Shown: positions 26,401 through 34,500 of the stretch, one piece after another
Numbering within the stretch: position 1 is the stretch's first letter
How the letters are laid out: every line of letters starts with the position of its first letter
NCBI GenBank assembly: GCA_964548175.1
Contig: CAZJQS010000016.1
Location: 1 to 64,000 of the forward strand
Direction: 5' to 3'
Source: JANQPA01 sp964548175
GTDB taxonomy: Bacteria > Bacteroidota > Bacteroidia > Chitinophagales > Saprospiraceae
Length of the DNA stretch: 64,000 bases
Position numbers and translations under genes: made by a program
The notes under the pieces: model-generated
What the model was told of the DNA's origin: nothing
The model's database searches: none
The model's input: the letters and a program-made list of their open reading frames with translations, nothing else

Positions 26401-27915
26401 GAGACTTACATATTCGGTGGTCAGTTCATTTCCAATCCGGGAACTTACACCAACACCTTCAGATCGATGGATGGTTGTGATTCGACCGTAACGATCAATC
26501 TAAGCGTTTTACCTATTTTCTCTACCCAGGACGAGGTCACTATTTGTGAAGGGGAGACTTACCGGTTCGGGACCAGAGAATTGAGCCGGGCCGGTGAATA
26601 CAGTGAAACCTTTGCGAGCGTGTCCGGTTGTGATTCGCTGGTCTTTCTGACGCTTAATATTACTCCGCGATCGGGATCATCGGTTTCAGCGACCATTTGT
26701 GAGGGAGAGACTTATGAATTCGGCGGAAGGATGCTGACGGAAGCGGGGGTTTATCAGGAGGCTTTTCAGGGGTCGAACGGTTGTGATTCCATAGTTACCC
26801 TTAACCTGAGGGTTAATCCGATATCCAGATCTGTTATCCGGCAGACCATTTGCCAGGGAGAAACCTATGTATTTGGTGATCGTGTGATTGGTGAAACGGG
26901 CATTTACCGGGACACTTTTACCGCGCAGAACGGCTGCTTCATCATCTTACAGTTGGAGCTTAATGTATTGCCGGCGCTGAGGGACACGATCCAGGCCTCC
27001 ATTTGCGAGGGCGAGGTATATCGGTTTAACAATCAATCGCTCACGCAATCCGGCGTTTATTCACAAAGGCTGACCAGCTCGAACGGTTGTGATTCCACTA
27101 TCGTTCTGAACCTGGAGGTTACGGAAGCATTTGAGGTTGAACGCGATGTGACCATTTGTCCGGGCGACACCTTCCAACTGGGCCGGCAAAACCTGACCAG
27201 AACGGGGACTTATATTGCCTTTTTGGAAACCGCCACCGGCTGTGATTCTACGGTGACCATTAACCTGACTGTACAGGAGGATGCCGCAGAAACCATCCGG
27301 GTTACCTTATGTGAAGGGGAAAGTTATCCATTTGGCGATCAAATGCTAACCGAGCCCGGAACTTACATGGAGACCCTGACCTCTGTGAATGGGTGTGACT
27401 CTACGGTTACGCTCGAGTTACGATTTGAGGTATTAGATCCGATGGTTTCTATAGACGATAACGGAGGGATCGTTATAGAAGGGCTGGATGATGCGACCTT
27501 TGAGCTTTTGGATTGTGATGCCGATTCCATTATCGCGGCCTCGGATTCACCGTTCTTTATGCCTCGGGAAGATGGTAATTACGCCATTATTGTGACCACT
27601 GAAGCGTGCAGGGATACGACGCCTTGTGTGAATTACATAGCGGTATCCACCGAAAATCTACTTGCTGAGGAGCAATTCAGGCTCTTCCCGAACCCATCCC
27701 GGGATGAGGTTACTATTGAGGTAGAAGGAGATATTTTGGGAAGATATGACATGCAGGTCTTTGATCTGCGTGGCAAACAGCATATGCGCAGAGCGTTGGA
27801 GCTGCTGCCGAGAGCGCAGTTCAATGTTCAGGAATTACCGGCAGGCATGTATTTCCTGCATTTGATCAGTCCGAATCATGGAGCTGTAAGATTAAAGTTC
27901 CTGAAAATAGAATAA
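23416..27915 (+). CDS. Giant T9SS-secreted protein with about 25 two-cysteine repeats
   Basis: 1499 residues. A signal sequence (about 1-26) is followed from about residue 70 to 1338 by some 25 tandem repeats of about 50 residues. Each opens with ICxGD(S/T), has a central GxY, and ends xGCDSxVxLxLxVL, so each holds two cysteines that probably form an intra-repeat disulfide. Repeats 1, 7 and 22 have lost the second motif. Repeats up to 18 mostly use GDT, those from 19 on mostly GETYxFG, so the array has two subfamilies. The tail (1339-1499) ends in a type A T9SS sorting domain with the usual NPS, DLRGK and LPAGMYFL motifs. The protein is expected to be exported and fixed to the cell surface. 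Adhesin or surface filament is an inference. Confidence 0.88.
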   Translation: MKRVVLNTSYCLVFAVLFFFNPFRGARHHSQSASGEVSQKLSTALSQNDLKSNAFMQASALDVRLLDTILNQSICAGDSLLFNGVQLKEAGTYLDTLQDINMMDSIITLNLVVNDTFLTTVPVEVCEGDTVVVNDTLTFFSDSVYVEELQSINGCDSTVVYEVVQKPVSFTEIEIETCLGDSALYEGVYYKQDTTLRLFQSVNGCDSVILLKIIPLDTFRLEVSESICEGDTITLGSQEFSSDTVYTEVFQSLLGCDSTVVYTLNVLDTAYTRIDTMFCRGDTLFVGDHVITSDTLIILDTLQTMEGCDSVIVLSADEVPELLTVVDERICAGDSIEYNGIFYRSDTMFSDTLSSIMGCDSIVNFQLNVLDTFRNMVDTTICAGQSIIVGDSIYTESTMITNQFFTPSACITVNVMLTVEDTFNIRLDSTICEGDTVFLGNRPLVSAGSYSDTLSSIGGCDSIVSINLNVLDTVLIAMDSTICQGDTVFFGMDTLTISGVYDQAFPRANGCDSTMRLNLTVLESPLILIDTAICSGDTLFYDDLVLDSTGVYTRVFPASNGCDSTIIIDLEVLDTFFTRIDTSLCQGDTINIADMVIDTAGLFMQAYQSISGCDSVVMVNVIQYDTFFLDLNVGLCQGDTLFLADTAITMAGTYTEFLSTLNGCDSTVRYTVSLLDTIAVSLDSTICGGDTVILGTDTLLQTGIYEHIFTAVNGCDSIVTLDLTVLDSFYLEEVFTICQGDTLIYKGEAYTESGVFTEVFTAANGCDSTETLIVNVAPLANVILDTTICGGDTVFLGNRPLVTTGRYTERLQTVAGCDSLVTINLTVLPAYDIAIDTMICRGDVIFLGDQPLSQDGFYSRRLETVNGCDSIVSINLSVIDTFLIKMEEAICEGDTFFLGEQALTSPGVYSQILTSATGCDSIKEVTLTVYERYDIRLEETICEGDSFLLGDRVLRQSGQYTATLQSINGCDSTVSVNLRLAQRYNDTIPISICDNETYIFGGQFISNPGTYTNTFRSMDGCDSTVTINLSVLPIFSTQDEVTICEGETYRFGTRELSRAGEYSETFASVSGCDSLVFLTLNITPRSGSSVSATICEGETYEFGGRMLTEAGVYQEAFQGSNGCDSIVTLNLRVNPISRSVIRQTICQGETYVFGDRVIGETGIYRDTFTAQNGCFIILQLELNVLPALRDTIQASICEGEVYRFNNQSLTQSGVYSQRLTSSNGCDSTIVLNLEVTEAFEVERDVTICPGDTFQLGRQNLTRTGTYIAFLETATGCDSTVTINLTVQEDAAETIRVTLCEGESYPFGDQMLTEPGTYMETLTSVNGCDSTVTLELRFEVLDPMVSIDDNGGIVIEGLDDATFELLDCDADSIIAASDSPFFMPREDGNYAIIVTTEACRDTTPCVNYIAVSTENLLAEEQFRLFPNPSRDEVTIEVEGDILGRYDMQVFDLRGKQHMRRALELLPRAQFNVQELPAGMYFLHLISPNHGAVRLKFLKIE

Positions 27916-27936
27916 AGGAATGCTTTATCAAGCAGG

Positions 27937-27991
27937 GGCTTGCGCAGCCTGATGAATTTCTTCTTTCGGCTGCGCAAGCCTCCCTTTTTTT
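27937..27991 (+). terminator. Terminator of the giant repeat gene
   Basis: GGCTTGCGCAGCC (27937-27949) pairs perfectly with GGCTGCGCAAGCC (27968-27980) across an 18-base loop and is followed by CTCCC and seven T. It serves the + strand gene; the convergent CoA-transferase stops at the end of the T-run. Confidence 0.85.
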
Positions 27992-29291
27992 ACCATGTCT
28001 TTAAATTCAGTATTTCAAAAGCCTCTTTCTCCAATCTTTCCCGGTGGTCGGGATGGGCGATATTGATCAAAGCTTTGGCTCTTTTGCGCAGGTTTTGCCC
28101 ATAGAGGTTTGCGATGCCGTACTCTGTGACCACGTATTGGACGTGGGCCCTGGTGGTCACTACACCTGCACCTCGTTTGAGTACGCTTTCGATCCGGCTG
28201 ATCCCTTTATTAGTAGCTGAAGGTAGGGCGATGATCGGCTTTCCGCCTTTTGACAAAGAAGCTCCCCGGATAAAGTCCATCTGCCCTCCTACGCCGGAAA
28301 AGATCCGTGTACCGATAGAATCGGCGCAAACCTGTCCGGTCAGATCAATTTCGATGGCGCTGTTAATGGCGGTAACTTTAGGATTTTGGCGGATCACGGA
28401 GGTGTCATTGACGTACTCAATATCGAGCATACGAACGATAGGGTTATCATGGACAAAATCGTACAATTTTTTTGATCCCATTAAAAAGCCGCTCACGATA
28501 TGGTGCCGGTGTTTTTCTTTGTGTTCATTGGTGACAACGCCCTTTTCCACCAGGTCGATCACCCCATCAGAGAACATCTCCGTATGGATGCCTAGTTCTT
28601 TGTGATTGGACATGGCCATCAGGGCGGCATTCGGGATGGCGCCGATGCCCATCTGCAGGGTAGCCCCATCTTCCACCAAAGTTGCGATATACTCTCCTAT
28701 TCTGGTTTCGATCTCATCCGGTGGAGGAAGTTCAATGGTAGGCAGGGGATAATCGACTTCCACCACTTTATCAAATCGGCTGATGTGAATGTCCCCATCG
28801 CCTCTGGTCCGAGGCATATTCGGATTGATCTCTGCAATAAGCCGTCTGGCCGACTGAGCGGCAGCCAGGGCGGTGTCCACAGAAACCCCGAGCGTGCAAA
28901 AGCCGTTGTGATCCGGCGGCGACACCTGAAACATGGCCACATCCAGATCAATGATTCGACTTTTAAACAACAGAGGCACCTCGCTCAGGAAAATCGGGAT
29001 AAAATCCGCCCTGCCCTCGTTAACGGCCTGGCGAACGTTTTTTCCCACGAACAGGTTGTTCACCCTGATGCTTTCGCTGCACCTCTCTGAAGCATAGGGA
29101 GCATCGCCCTCAACGTGGAGATGATACACTTCGATATCTCTTAATTCATCTGCCCGGTTGGCTAATGCTTTGGACAATTCCTGGGGGGCGGCCACAGCAC
29201 TATGCACAAAAACGCTGTCAGAAGATTTGATCACGCTGACGGCTTCGGCTGCGCTAACAGGGGTGTATTTCCTACTAAAAATTGTACTCAT
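27990..29291 (-). CDS. Acetyl-CoA hydrolase/transferase family CoA-transferase
   Basis: 433 residues from ATG 29291 (MSTIFSRKYTPVSAAEAV); a 21-codon upstream extension is non-conserved. It belongs to the Cat1/Cat2/AbfT group that moves CoA between acetyl-CoA and a carboxylate such as 4-hydroxybutyrate, succinate or propionate. The catalytic glutamate is probably in GIHTEMFSDG; typical segments are LQMGIGAIPNA, GVGGQMDFIRGASLSKGGKPIIA and VVTEYGIANLYG. It is cytoplasmic. An inverted repeat 28 bases upstream of the start may be its operator. It stands alone. Confidence 0.88.
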   Translation of the reverse strand: MSTIFSRKYTPVSAAEAVSVIKSSDSVFVHSAVAAPQELSKALANRADELRDIEVYHLHVEGDAPYASERCSESIRVNNLFVGKNVRQAVNEGRADFIPIFLSEVPLLFKSRIIDLDVAMFQVSPPDHNGFCTLGVSVDTALAAAQSARRLIAEINPNMPRTRGDGDIHISRFDKVVEVDYPLPTIELPPPDEIETRIGEYIATLVEDGATLQMGIGAIPNAALMAMSNHKELGIHTEMFSDGVIDLVEKGVVTNEHKEKHRHHIVSGFLMGSKKLYDFVHDNPIVRMLDIEYVNDTSVIRQNPKVTAINSAIEIDLTGQVCADSIGTRIFSGVGGQMDFIRGASLSKGGKPIIALPSATNKGISRIESVLKRGAGVVTTRAHVQYVVTEYGIANLYGQNLRKRAKALINIAHPDHRERLEKEAFEILNLKTW

Positions 29292-29318
29292 AATCGTTGG
29301 TTTTCTTTTTTGTTTTGC

Positions 29319-29349
29319 GCGTAAAATACTGTACAATTTACTTTTACGC
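29319..29349. promoter_or_regulatory. Inverted repeat upstream of the CoA-transferase gene
   Basis: GCGTAAAA (29319-29326) and TTTTACGC (29342-29349) form an 8+8 dyad with 15 bases between, and the inner bases GTAAA...TTTAC add symmetry. It lies 28 bases before the start codon, so it could be a repressor operator or a leader hairpin. Confidence 0.4.
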
Positions 29350-29478
29350 TCCAATAATTGACACTAAATGATATTGATTTTTCTCACCTTCTTCCAATAT
29401 GGGGTTTGTAAATAAAATAAGTTTTGGGACAAAGTAGTATATTATACCCTAAAACAAACAACATTCCAAATTTTACTT

Positions 29479-32400
29479 ATGAAGCTTGTTCCAACTTTAC
29501 CTTTACTGCTGCTTTCGTGTTTTGCTCTGAGCCTGCAAGCTCAGGGAACGCGTTTATTACGGCAGCCCACCCTAAGCCAGGACCAAATTGTTTTTGTGTA
29601 CGCCAATGACCTATGGATCGTAGACAAGTCCGGAGGAGATGCTGTACGACTGACGACAGATGAAGGGGAGGAAACCTATCCTCATTTTTCTCCGGATGGA
29701 CAGACCATTGCATTTACCGCTCAATACGACGGCAACACGGACGTTTACACCATACCGGTTGAAGGCGGCGCTCCGAAACGTCTGACCTGGCATCCGGACG
29801 CAGATGTCGTTCAGGGCTGGACACCCGATGGAAAAGCCGTTGTTTTCCGTTCCGGCAGAACAGGGCATCCTACCCGACTGAATCGTCTTTACTCGGTAAA
29901 TACCGAAGGTACTCTCCCCGCTGCTTTGCCTGCTCCGCGGGCAGCATACGGAGAGATCTCACCTGATGGCCGGCAGATGGCCTATACGCCCATTACCTTC
30001 TGGGATCCCGAATGGCGCAACTACAGGGGTGGGCAAGCTATGCCCATCTGGATCATAGACATGAAAACGCTAGCCCTTAAACGCACGCCCCAAAGTGATC
30101 GCGAACGCCATACCGATCCGGTATGGGTAGGCGAAACCGTTTATTTCCTCTCGGAAAGGGATTACGCTAATAACATCTGGTCCTTTAACTCCAGGAACGA
30201 TCAGTTAAAGCAAATCACCTTCCATAAGGATTTTGACGTTAAAAGCCTGGATGCTCACGGCTCTTCCATCGTATACGAACAGGGAGGCTACCTTCATTTT
30301 TTAGACACCCGAAATGGACAGGCAGCGCAACTCGAAATCCATGCCCGGGGCGATCTCGACTGGGCCCGTCCTCGCTGGGAAGACGTCAGCGCCAATGCCT
30401 TGACAAATGCCTCTCTTTCCCCTACCGGAAAAAGAGCCCTATTCGAATATCGGGGAGAGATCTTTACCGTACCCAAGGAGAACGGCGATTGGCGCAACAT
30501 TACCGAATCTTCCGGCGCAGCTGACCGCTACCCGGCCTGGTCCCCTGACGGCCGGCACATCGCCTGGTTTTCAGATCAGTCCGGAGAATACCAACTCATG
30601 ATCGGCGACCAGGAAGGTTTGGAAGCCCCTCGCGCCATTTCATTGCCCAATCCTACTTTTTACTTTAATCCGGCCTGGTCTCCCGACAGCAAATACCTTG
30701 CCTATACCGATACCGATTTTAACCTTTGGTATGTCAATATCGCTAACGGGGAAGCAAAAAAGGTAGACACGGAAAGGTTCGCTCATCCCAACCGCACGCT
30801 GAACCCCGTCTGGTCTCCCGATAGCAAGTGGATCGCTTATGTCCGGCAGCTGGACAATCAGTTTAAAGTCGTCAAAGCTCATAACATCACTACCGGTCAG
30901 ACGCTTCAACTCACCGACGGTATGGCCGACGCTATTACTCCGGTTTGGGATGCTAACGGAAAATACCTCTATTTTTTAGCCAGCACCGACTATGGATTGA
31001 ATACGGGCTGGCTCGATATGAGTTCTTACAACATGCCCGTAAACCGCGGATTGTACATGATTGTCCTGGACAAAGCCACCCCTTCTCCGCTGGCGCCTTT
31101 GAGCGATGAGGAAGAAGTGAAAGACACTACTGATAAAAATGGAAAAGAGGACAAGGAGATAGCGGTCACTATTGATATGGAAGGGATCAGCAGGCGCATC
31201 ATCGCGTTGGACATCCCGGTGCGCAACTACGTTGGCCTGGAGGAAGCACCTCAGGATCACATATTGTATATGGAAAATATTCCCAACGAAAGAGGCTTCA
31301 GATTGCACCGGTACAGCCTCAAGGATCGCAAGTCTGAGGTGGTAATGGAAAACGTGATCTCGGCCAGTACTTCTCACGACAGGAAATCGCTGTTGTACCG
31401 CAGCGGCTCCAGCTGGGGCATTATTAAAACCACTGCTTCAGGGGTAAAAGGCGGCAACGGCAAATTGGATATCAATATGCGTCTAAAGGTTCATCCCCGG
31501 GAGGAATGGCTTCAGATCTACCGCGAAGGATGGCGTTTTCAGCGAGACTTTTTGTATGTGGACAATGTACATGGCGCGCCATGGAATCAGGTATACGAGT
31601 GGTATCGACCGTGGATGGATCACGTCAGGCACCGTTCTGACCTCAATTACATAGTAGACATTGTAGGAGGAGAAGTGGCGGTAGGGCACTCTTACACCAG
31701 CGGGGGTGATTTTCCCGACATCGACAACATCAATGTAGGATTGTTAGGAATAGACGTATCGGCAGAAAATGGCCGGTACCGCATTCAAAAAATCTATTCC
31801 GGAGAAAGCTGGAATCCTGATCTTCGGGCGCCGCTTTCGGGCCCCGGCATGGATGTCCGGGCGGGGGAATATATCCTTGCGGTTAACGGAGAAGAACTCG
31901 GGACGAGTGTGAACTTTTTCAGTGCATTTGAGGCGACGGCCAACCGCCAGGTCAAGATCACGGTCAATAGCCGCCCGTCTATGGAGGGTGCGCGCACTTT
32001 AACGGTTGTACCGGTGAGGAGTGAACGCCAGCTTCGCACCTTTGACTGGGTGGAAAGCAATCGCAGGAAGGTAGACGAATTATCGGACGGGCAGCTCGCC
32101 TATGTTTATGTTCCTAATACCGGTGATGGCGGTTATACCTATTTCAACCGGTACTATTTTTCTCAGCAACATAAAAAAGGCGCGGTGATCGATGAGCGGA
32201 ACAACGGCGGAGGTTCAGCGGCGGACTATATGATCGATGTGATGAACCGAAAGCTGTTAGGCTATTTCAATAGTAAAGCGGACGACCGGCGTCCATGGAC
32301 TACGCCTATGGCGGGCATCTGGGGCCCCAAGGTAATGATCATCAATGAGCGGGCCGGTTCGGGCGGAGACCTGCTGCCCTACATGTTCAAGAAATTGGAG

Positions 32401-32715
32401 ATCGGTCCACTCATCGGCACGCGCACCTGGGGAGGCCTGGTCGGCACCTGGGATACCCCGCGCTTTATTGATGGAGGCCGAATGGTGGCTCCAAGGGGCG
32501 GCTTTTTTGACGTTGACGGTGAATGGGCAGTAGAAGCAGAAGGGGTGGCTCCTGACATTGAAGTGATCCAGGAACCGTCCAGGGTAGCCGACGGCGGTGA
32601 CCCACAATTGGAGCGGGCCGTTCAGGAAGCCTTGAAATTAATGAAAACGAAGGGTATTGAGCTTAAGCCTGAGCCTGCTCCTCCGGTAAGGTATCGACGT
32701 CCGGCAAACAATTAA
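29479..32715 (+). CDS. Tricorn-like protease, S41 family (paralogue 1)
   Basis: 1078 residues with a signal peptide (about 1-21, ending LQAQ). The N-terminal two thirds hold two beta-propeller regions with PD40/TolB-type repeats (FSPDGQTIAFTAQYDG, WSPDSKYLAYTD, WSPDSKWIAYV). Then come the C1 helical region, a PDZ domain around VGLLGIDVS...GPGMDVRAGEYILAVNGEEL, and the S41 catalytic domain with the serine in INERAGSGGDLLPYMF. It is predicted periplasmic, unlike archaeal tricorn, which is cytosolic. Role: degradation of peptides or misfolded envelope protein. A second paralogue is at 39842-43111. Confidence 0.9.
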   Translation: MKLVPTLPLLLLSCFALSLQAQGTRLLRQPTLSQDQIVFVYANDLWIVDKSGGDAVRLTTDEGEETYPHFSPDGQTIAFTAQYDGNTDVYTIPVEGGAPKRLTWHPDADVVQGWTPDGKAVVFRSGRTGHPTRLNRLYSVNTEGTLPAALPAPRAAYGEISPDGRQMAYTPITFWDPEWRNYRGGQAMPIWIIDMKTLALKRTPQSDRERHTDPVWVGETVYFLSERDYANNIWSFNSRNDQLKQITFHKDFDVKSLDAHGSSIVYEQGGYLHFLDTRNGQAAQLEIHARGDLDWARPRWEDVSANALTNASLSPTGKRALFEYRGEIFTVPKENGDWRNITESSGAADRYPAWSPDGRHIAWFSDQSGEYQLMIGDQEGLEAPRAISLPNPTFYFNPAWSPDSKYLAYTDTDFNLWYVNIANGEAKKVDTERFAHPNRTLNPVWSPDSKWIAYVRQLDNQFKVVKAHNITTGQTLQLTDGMADAITPVWDANGKYLYFLASTDYGLNTGWLDMSSYNMPVNRGLYMIVLDKATPSPLAPLSDEEEVKDTTDKNGKEDKEIAVTIDMEGISRRIIALDIPVRNYVGLEEAPQDHILYMENIPNERGFRLHRYSLKDRKSEVVMENVISASTSHDRKSLLYRSGSSWGIIKTTASGVKGGNGKLDINMRLKVHPREEWLQIYREGWRFQRDFLYVDNVHGAPWNQVYEWYRPWMDHVRHRSDLNYIVDIVGGEVAVGHSYTSGGDFPDIDNINVGLLGIDVSAENGRYRIQKIYSGESWNPDLRAPLSGPGMDVRAGEYILAVNGEELGTSVNFFSAFEATANRQVKITVNSRPSMEGARTLTVVPVRSERQLRTFDWVESNRRKVDELSDGQLAYVYVPNTGDGGYTYFNRYYFSQQHKKGAVIDERNNGGGSAADYMIDVMNRKLLGYFNSKADDRRPWTTPMAGIWGPKVMIINERAGSGGDLLPYMFKKLEIGPLIGTRTWGGLVGTWDTPRFIDGGRMVAPRGGFFDVDGEWAVEAEGVAPDIEVIQEPSRVADGGDPQLERAVQEALKLMKTKGIELKPEPAPPVRYRRPANN

Positions 32716-32732
32716 GACAGTTAACTTTCGAC

Positions 32733-33509
32733 ATGTTCGATTATTTAGGTGAACGCAGCTTTTTATTTTATGGATTACTGGTGATCCTGATCCTGGGTGT
32801 CATTCAGGGTTTGGGCATTGGAGCGCTTTATTTTTTTAAAAAGTCGGGGGACCGCCGCGCCAATATTGCTCTGGGGTTGTTATTGATCGCGCTTTCATTG
32901 ACGCTGCTCCACAACATTTTCGTCATTACTGACTTTTTCGAGCAGCATCCGGCTTACAGATTTTTGCCGCTGTATTTCACCTTAAGTTTTCCCACACTTT
33001 TATTCTATCACGTCAAATTGAGTTTGTATCCGTCTTATAAGATGCGGTGGACAGATATTAAGCACTTTCTGCTTCCGTTAAGTCAGTTGTCTTATTTTCT
33101 CATTCTTTTTTTCTCCAGCCCAGTTTATAAAGCCGGCATTGACCGGAGTTTCTTCAATCCCTTTTTCGGGGCTTTTGAGCAGTTATTGTACATCGTCTTT
33201 TTTCTGGCCTATCTATATTTTTCCAAAAAATACATAGACCGCCGGAAGGCCGCCGGCCAGTTTACGCCTGGTCTGGTTAAAAAGATACAATATCTGGAAA
33301 AGCTGATCCAGGTATTTTTCGTTCTTTTTGGCGTCCATACCCTTTTCATCCTGGTCGATTTTTTCAGCTATGAATTTTTGGGAGTGAATTTAAGGAGGTT
33401 GAAAATCTATGCAGGCCTGGGCATTTTGTCTTATGCGGCGCTGGTATTCTGGGCGGGATTGTATGGCTTTCAGACATTGATCTGGGGGAGGAAGTTATTC
33501 AGAGGATAA
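32733..33509 (+). CDS. Multi-span membrane protein resembling the sensor half of membrane AraC regulators
   Basis: 258 residues with six or seven hydrophobic helices (LLVILILGVIQGLGIGALYFF near 13-34, ANIALGLLLIALSLTLLHNIF near 43-64, then others up to LSYAALVFWAGLYGFQTLIW near the end). The topology and the N-terminal sequence resemble the N-terminal half of Bacteroidota membrane-bound AraC-type regulators, but the HTH domain is missing: the frame stops at residue 258. The 17-base gap after the tricorn-like gene suggests an operon. It may be a truncated regulator or a stand-alone membrane protein. Confidence 0.65.
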   Translation: MFDYLGERSFLFYGLLVILILGVIQGLGIGALYFFKKSGDRRANIALGLLLIALSLTLLHNIFVITDFFEQHPAYRFLPLYFTLSFPTLLFYHVKLSLYPSYKMRWTDIKHFLLPLSQLSYFLILFFSSPVYKAGIDRSFFNPFFGAFEQLLYIVFFLAYLYFSKKYIDRRKAAGQFTPGLVKKIQYLEKLIQVFFVLFGVHTLFILVDFFSYEFLGVNLRRLKIYAGLGILSYAALVFWAGLYGFQTLIWGRKLFRG

Positions 33510-33564
33510 AAAAGGAGGTTGTCTCGTCCGCTTGAAGCGGACGAGACAACCTCTTTTTTTATCC
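33504..33564. terminator. Bidirectional terminator with 28-bp stem
   Basis: The arms 33504-33531 and 33537-33564 pair along 28 positions with one wobble, around a 5-base loop; the base of the stem is A/T-rich, giving a T-run in each direction. The left arm contains the TAA of the membrane protein gene (33507-33509); the mirrored TAA lies on the other strand two codons after the stop of the convergent gene and in its frame. Confidence 0.88.
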
Positions 33565-34221
33565 TTAATTATCATTATCTTTCTTCTTGAAATCACCGTT
33601 TTTCCAGGCGTCGAAGAATTTTTTCCAGGCGACCGGATTAAAGATATTCATAGGCGGCTGCTGGCCGATGTAATAATATTCACGAGCCTGCTTGCGGAGA
33701 TAATAATCTGCATTTTCGTTACCATCGAGGCGAACTTCTCTTCTTAACTTCTGGAGAGTTTCTTCGGCAAGGTTTTTGGCGGCATACTCCTGAAGCTCGG
33801 GAGTAACGTCCATTGCCAGAAATTCCAGTTTAAAATGATCCCGGCTGGGCCAGGGGAAGACGACGGTTTCCGGCAGGTTGATGGCATCCTGTGTCATCAG
33901 TTGAACGAGCGAGTACCGGTCATCTTTCAGGTTTTCAGGGATGGTAAATTCCACCGTTTTATATCCAACTGCTGAGAAAACGATGACATCGCCTTTTTCA
34001 ACCACGATAGAGAAGAATCCTTTAAAGTCAGAGTAAGTACCGCGTCCTTTTCCTTTTACCAGGATGTTGACATAAGGAACCGGGACCAGTTGGTCGTCTG
34101 TTCCGTCGAGGACCATACCGGAGAACTGGACCAGTCGGTCGCTTTTTCCCTGCTGCGCCTGTAGCATCAAGAGACTTCCGATCACCAGGACAAGGGTGGT
34201 TAAAAGACCTTTATATTTCAT
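33565..34221 (-). CDS. Carboxypeptidase-regulatory-like (CarboxypepD_reg) domain protein
   Basis: 218 residues with signal peptide (about 1-22, LLMLQAQQG). The domain at about 30-115 is a beta-sandwich of the type found at the N-terminus of TonB-dependent receptors (FSGMVLDGTDDQLVPVPYVNILVKGKGRGTYSDFKGFFSIVVEKGDVIVFSAVGYK). The rest, with PETVVFPWPSRDHFKLEFLAMD, is seen in Bacteroidota proteins that carry only this domain. Function unknown; probably envelope or surface associated. Confidence 0.8.
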   Translation of the reverse strand: MKYKGLLTTLVLVIGSLLMLQAQQGKSDRLVQFSGMVLDGTDDQLVPVPYVNILVKGKGRGTYSDFKGFFSIVVEKGDVIVFSAVGYKTVEFTIPENLKDDRYSLVQLMTQDAINLPETVVFPWPSRDHFKLEFLAMDVTPELQEYAAKNLAEETLQKLRREVRLDGNENADYYLRKQAREYYYIGQQPPMNIFNPVAWKKFFDAWKNGDFKKKDNDN

Positions 34222-34500
34222 AGATGTTGGTTTACCGATGTTGGCTCTTATTTGGAGCTTGCTCTAGTTTCAATTCCATTGCAATTATTGTCGAAGGCAG
34301 CAATTAAAATGGATTCTTTCTTAATAAGACGATAAATACCCCTTTATGGTTCGTCCATCAGGAGTGGTTTTTTGCTAAATCGCGTTAAAAAAGGTTTAAT
34401 CCTTTTCGACCGGCTTCTTTCAAAAATAGGGGATTTCTCTGATGAAGCCATCAGGAATGCAGTAGTTTTGGATAGTTTTAACTAAAAAAGCGAGGGTTGG

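Noticed and set aside
23640..27420. Regular repeats about 150 bases apart, at first like a CRISPR or satellite array
   Set aside because: The repeats are in frame, preserved at the amino-acid level (ICxGD, GCDS) and vary freely at third positions, so they are protein repeats.
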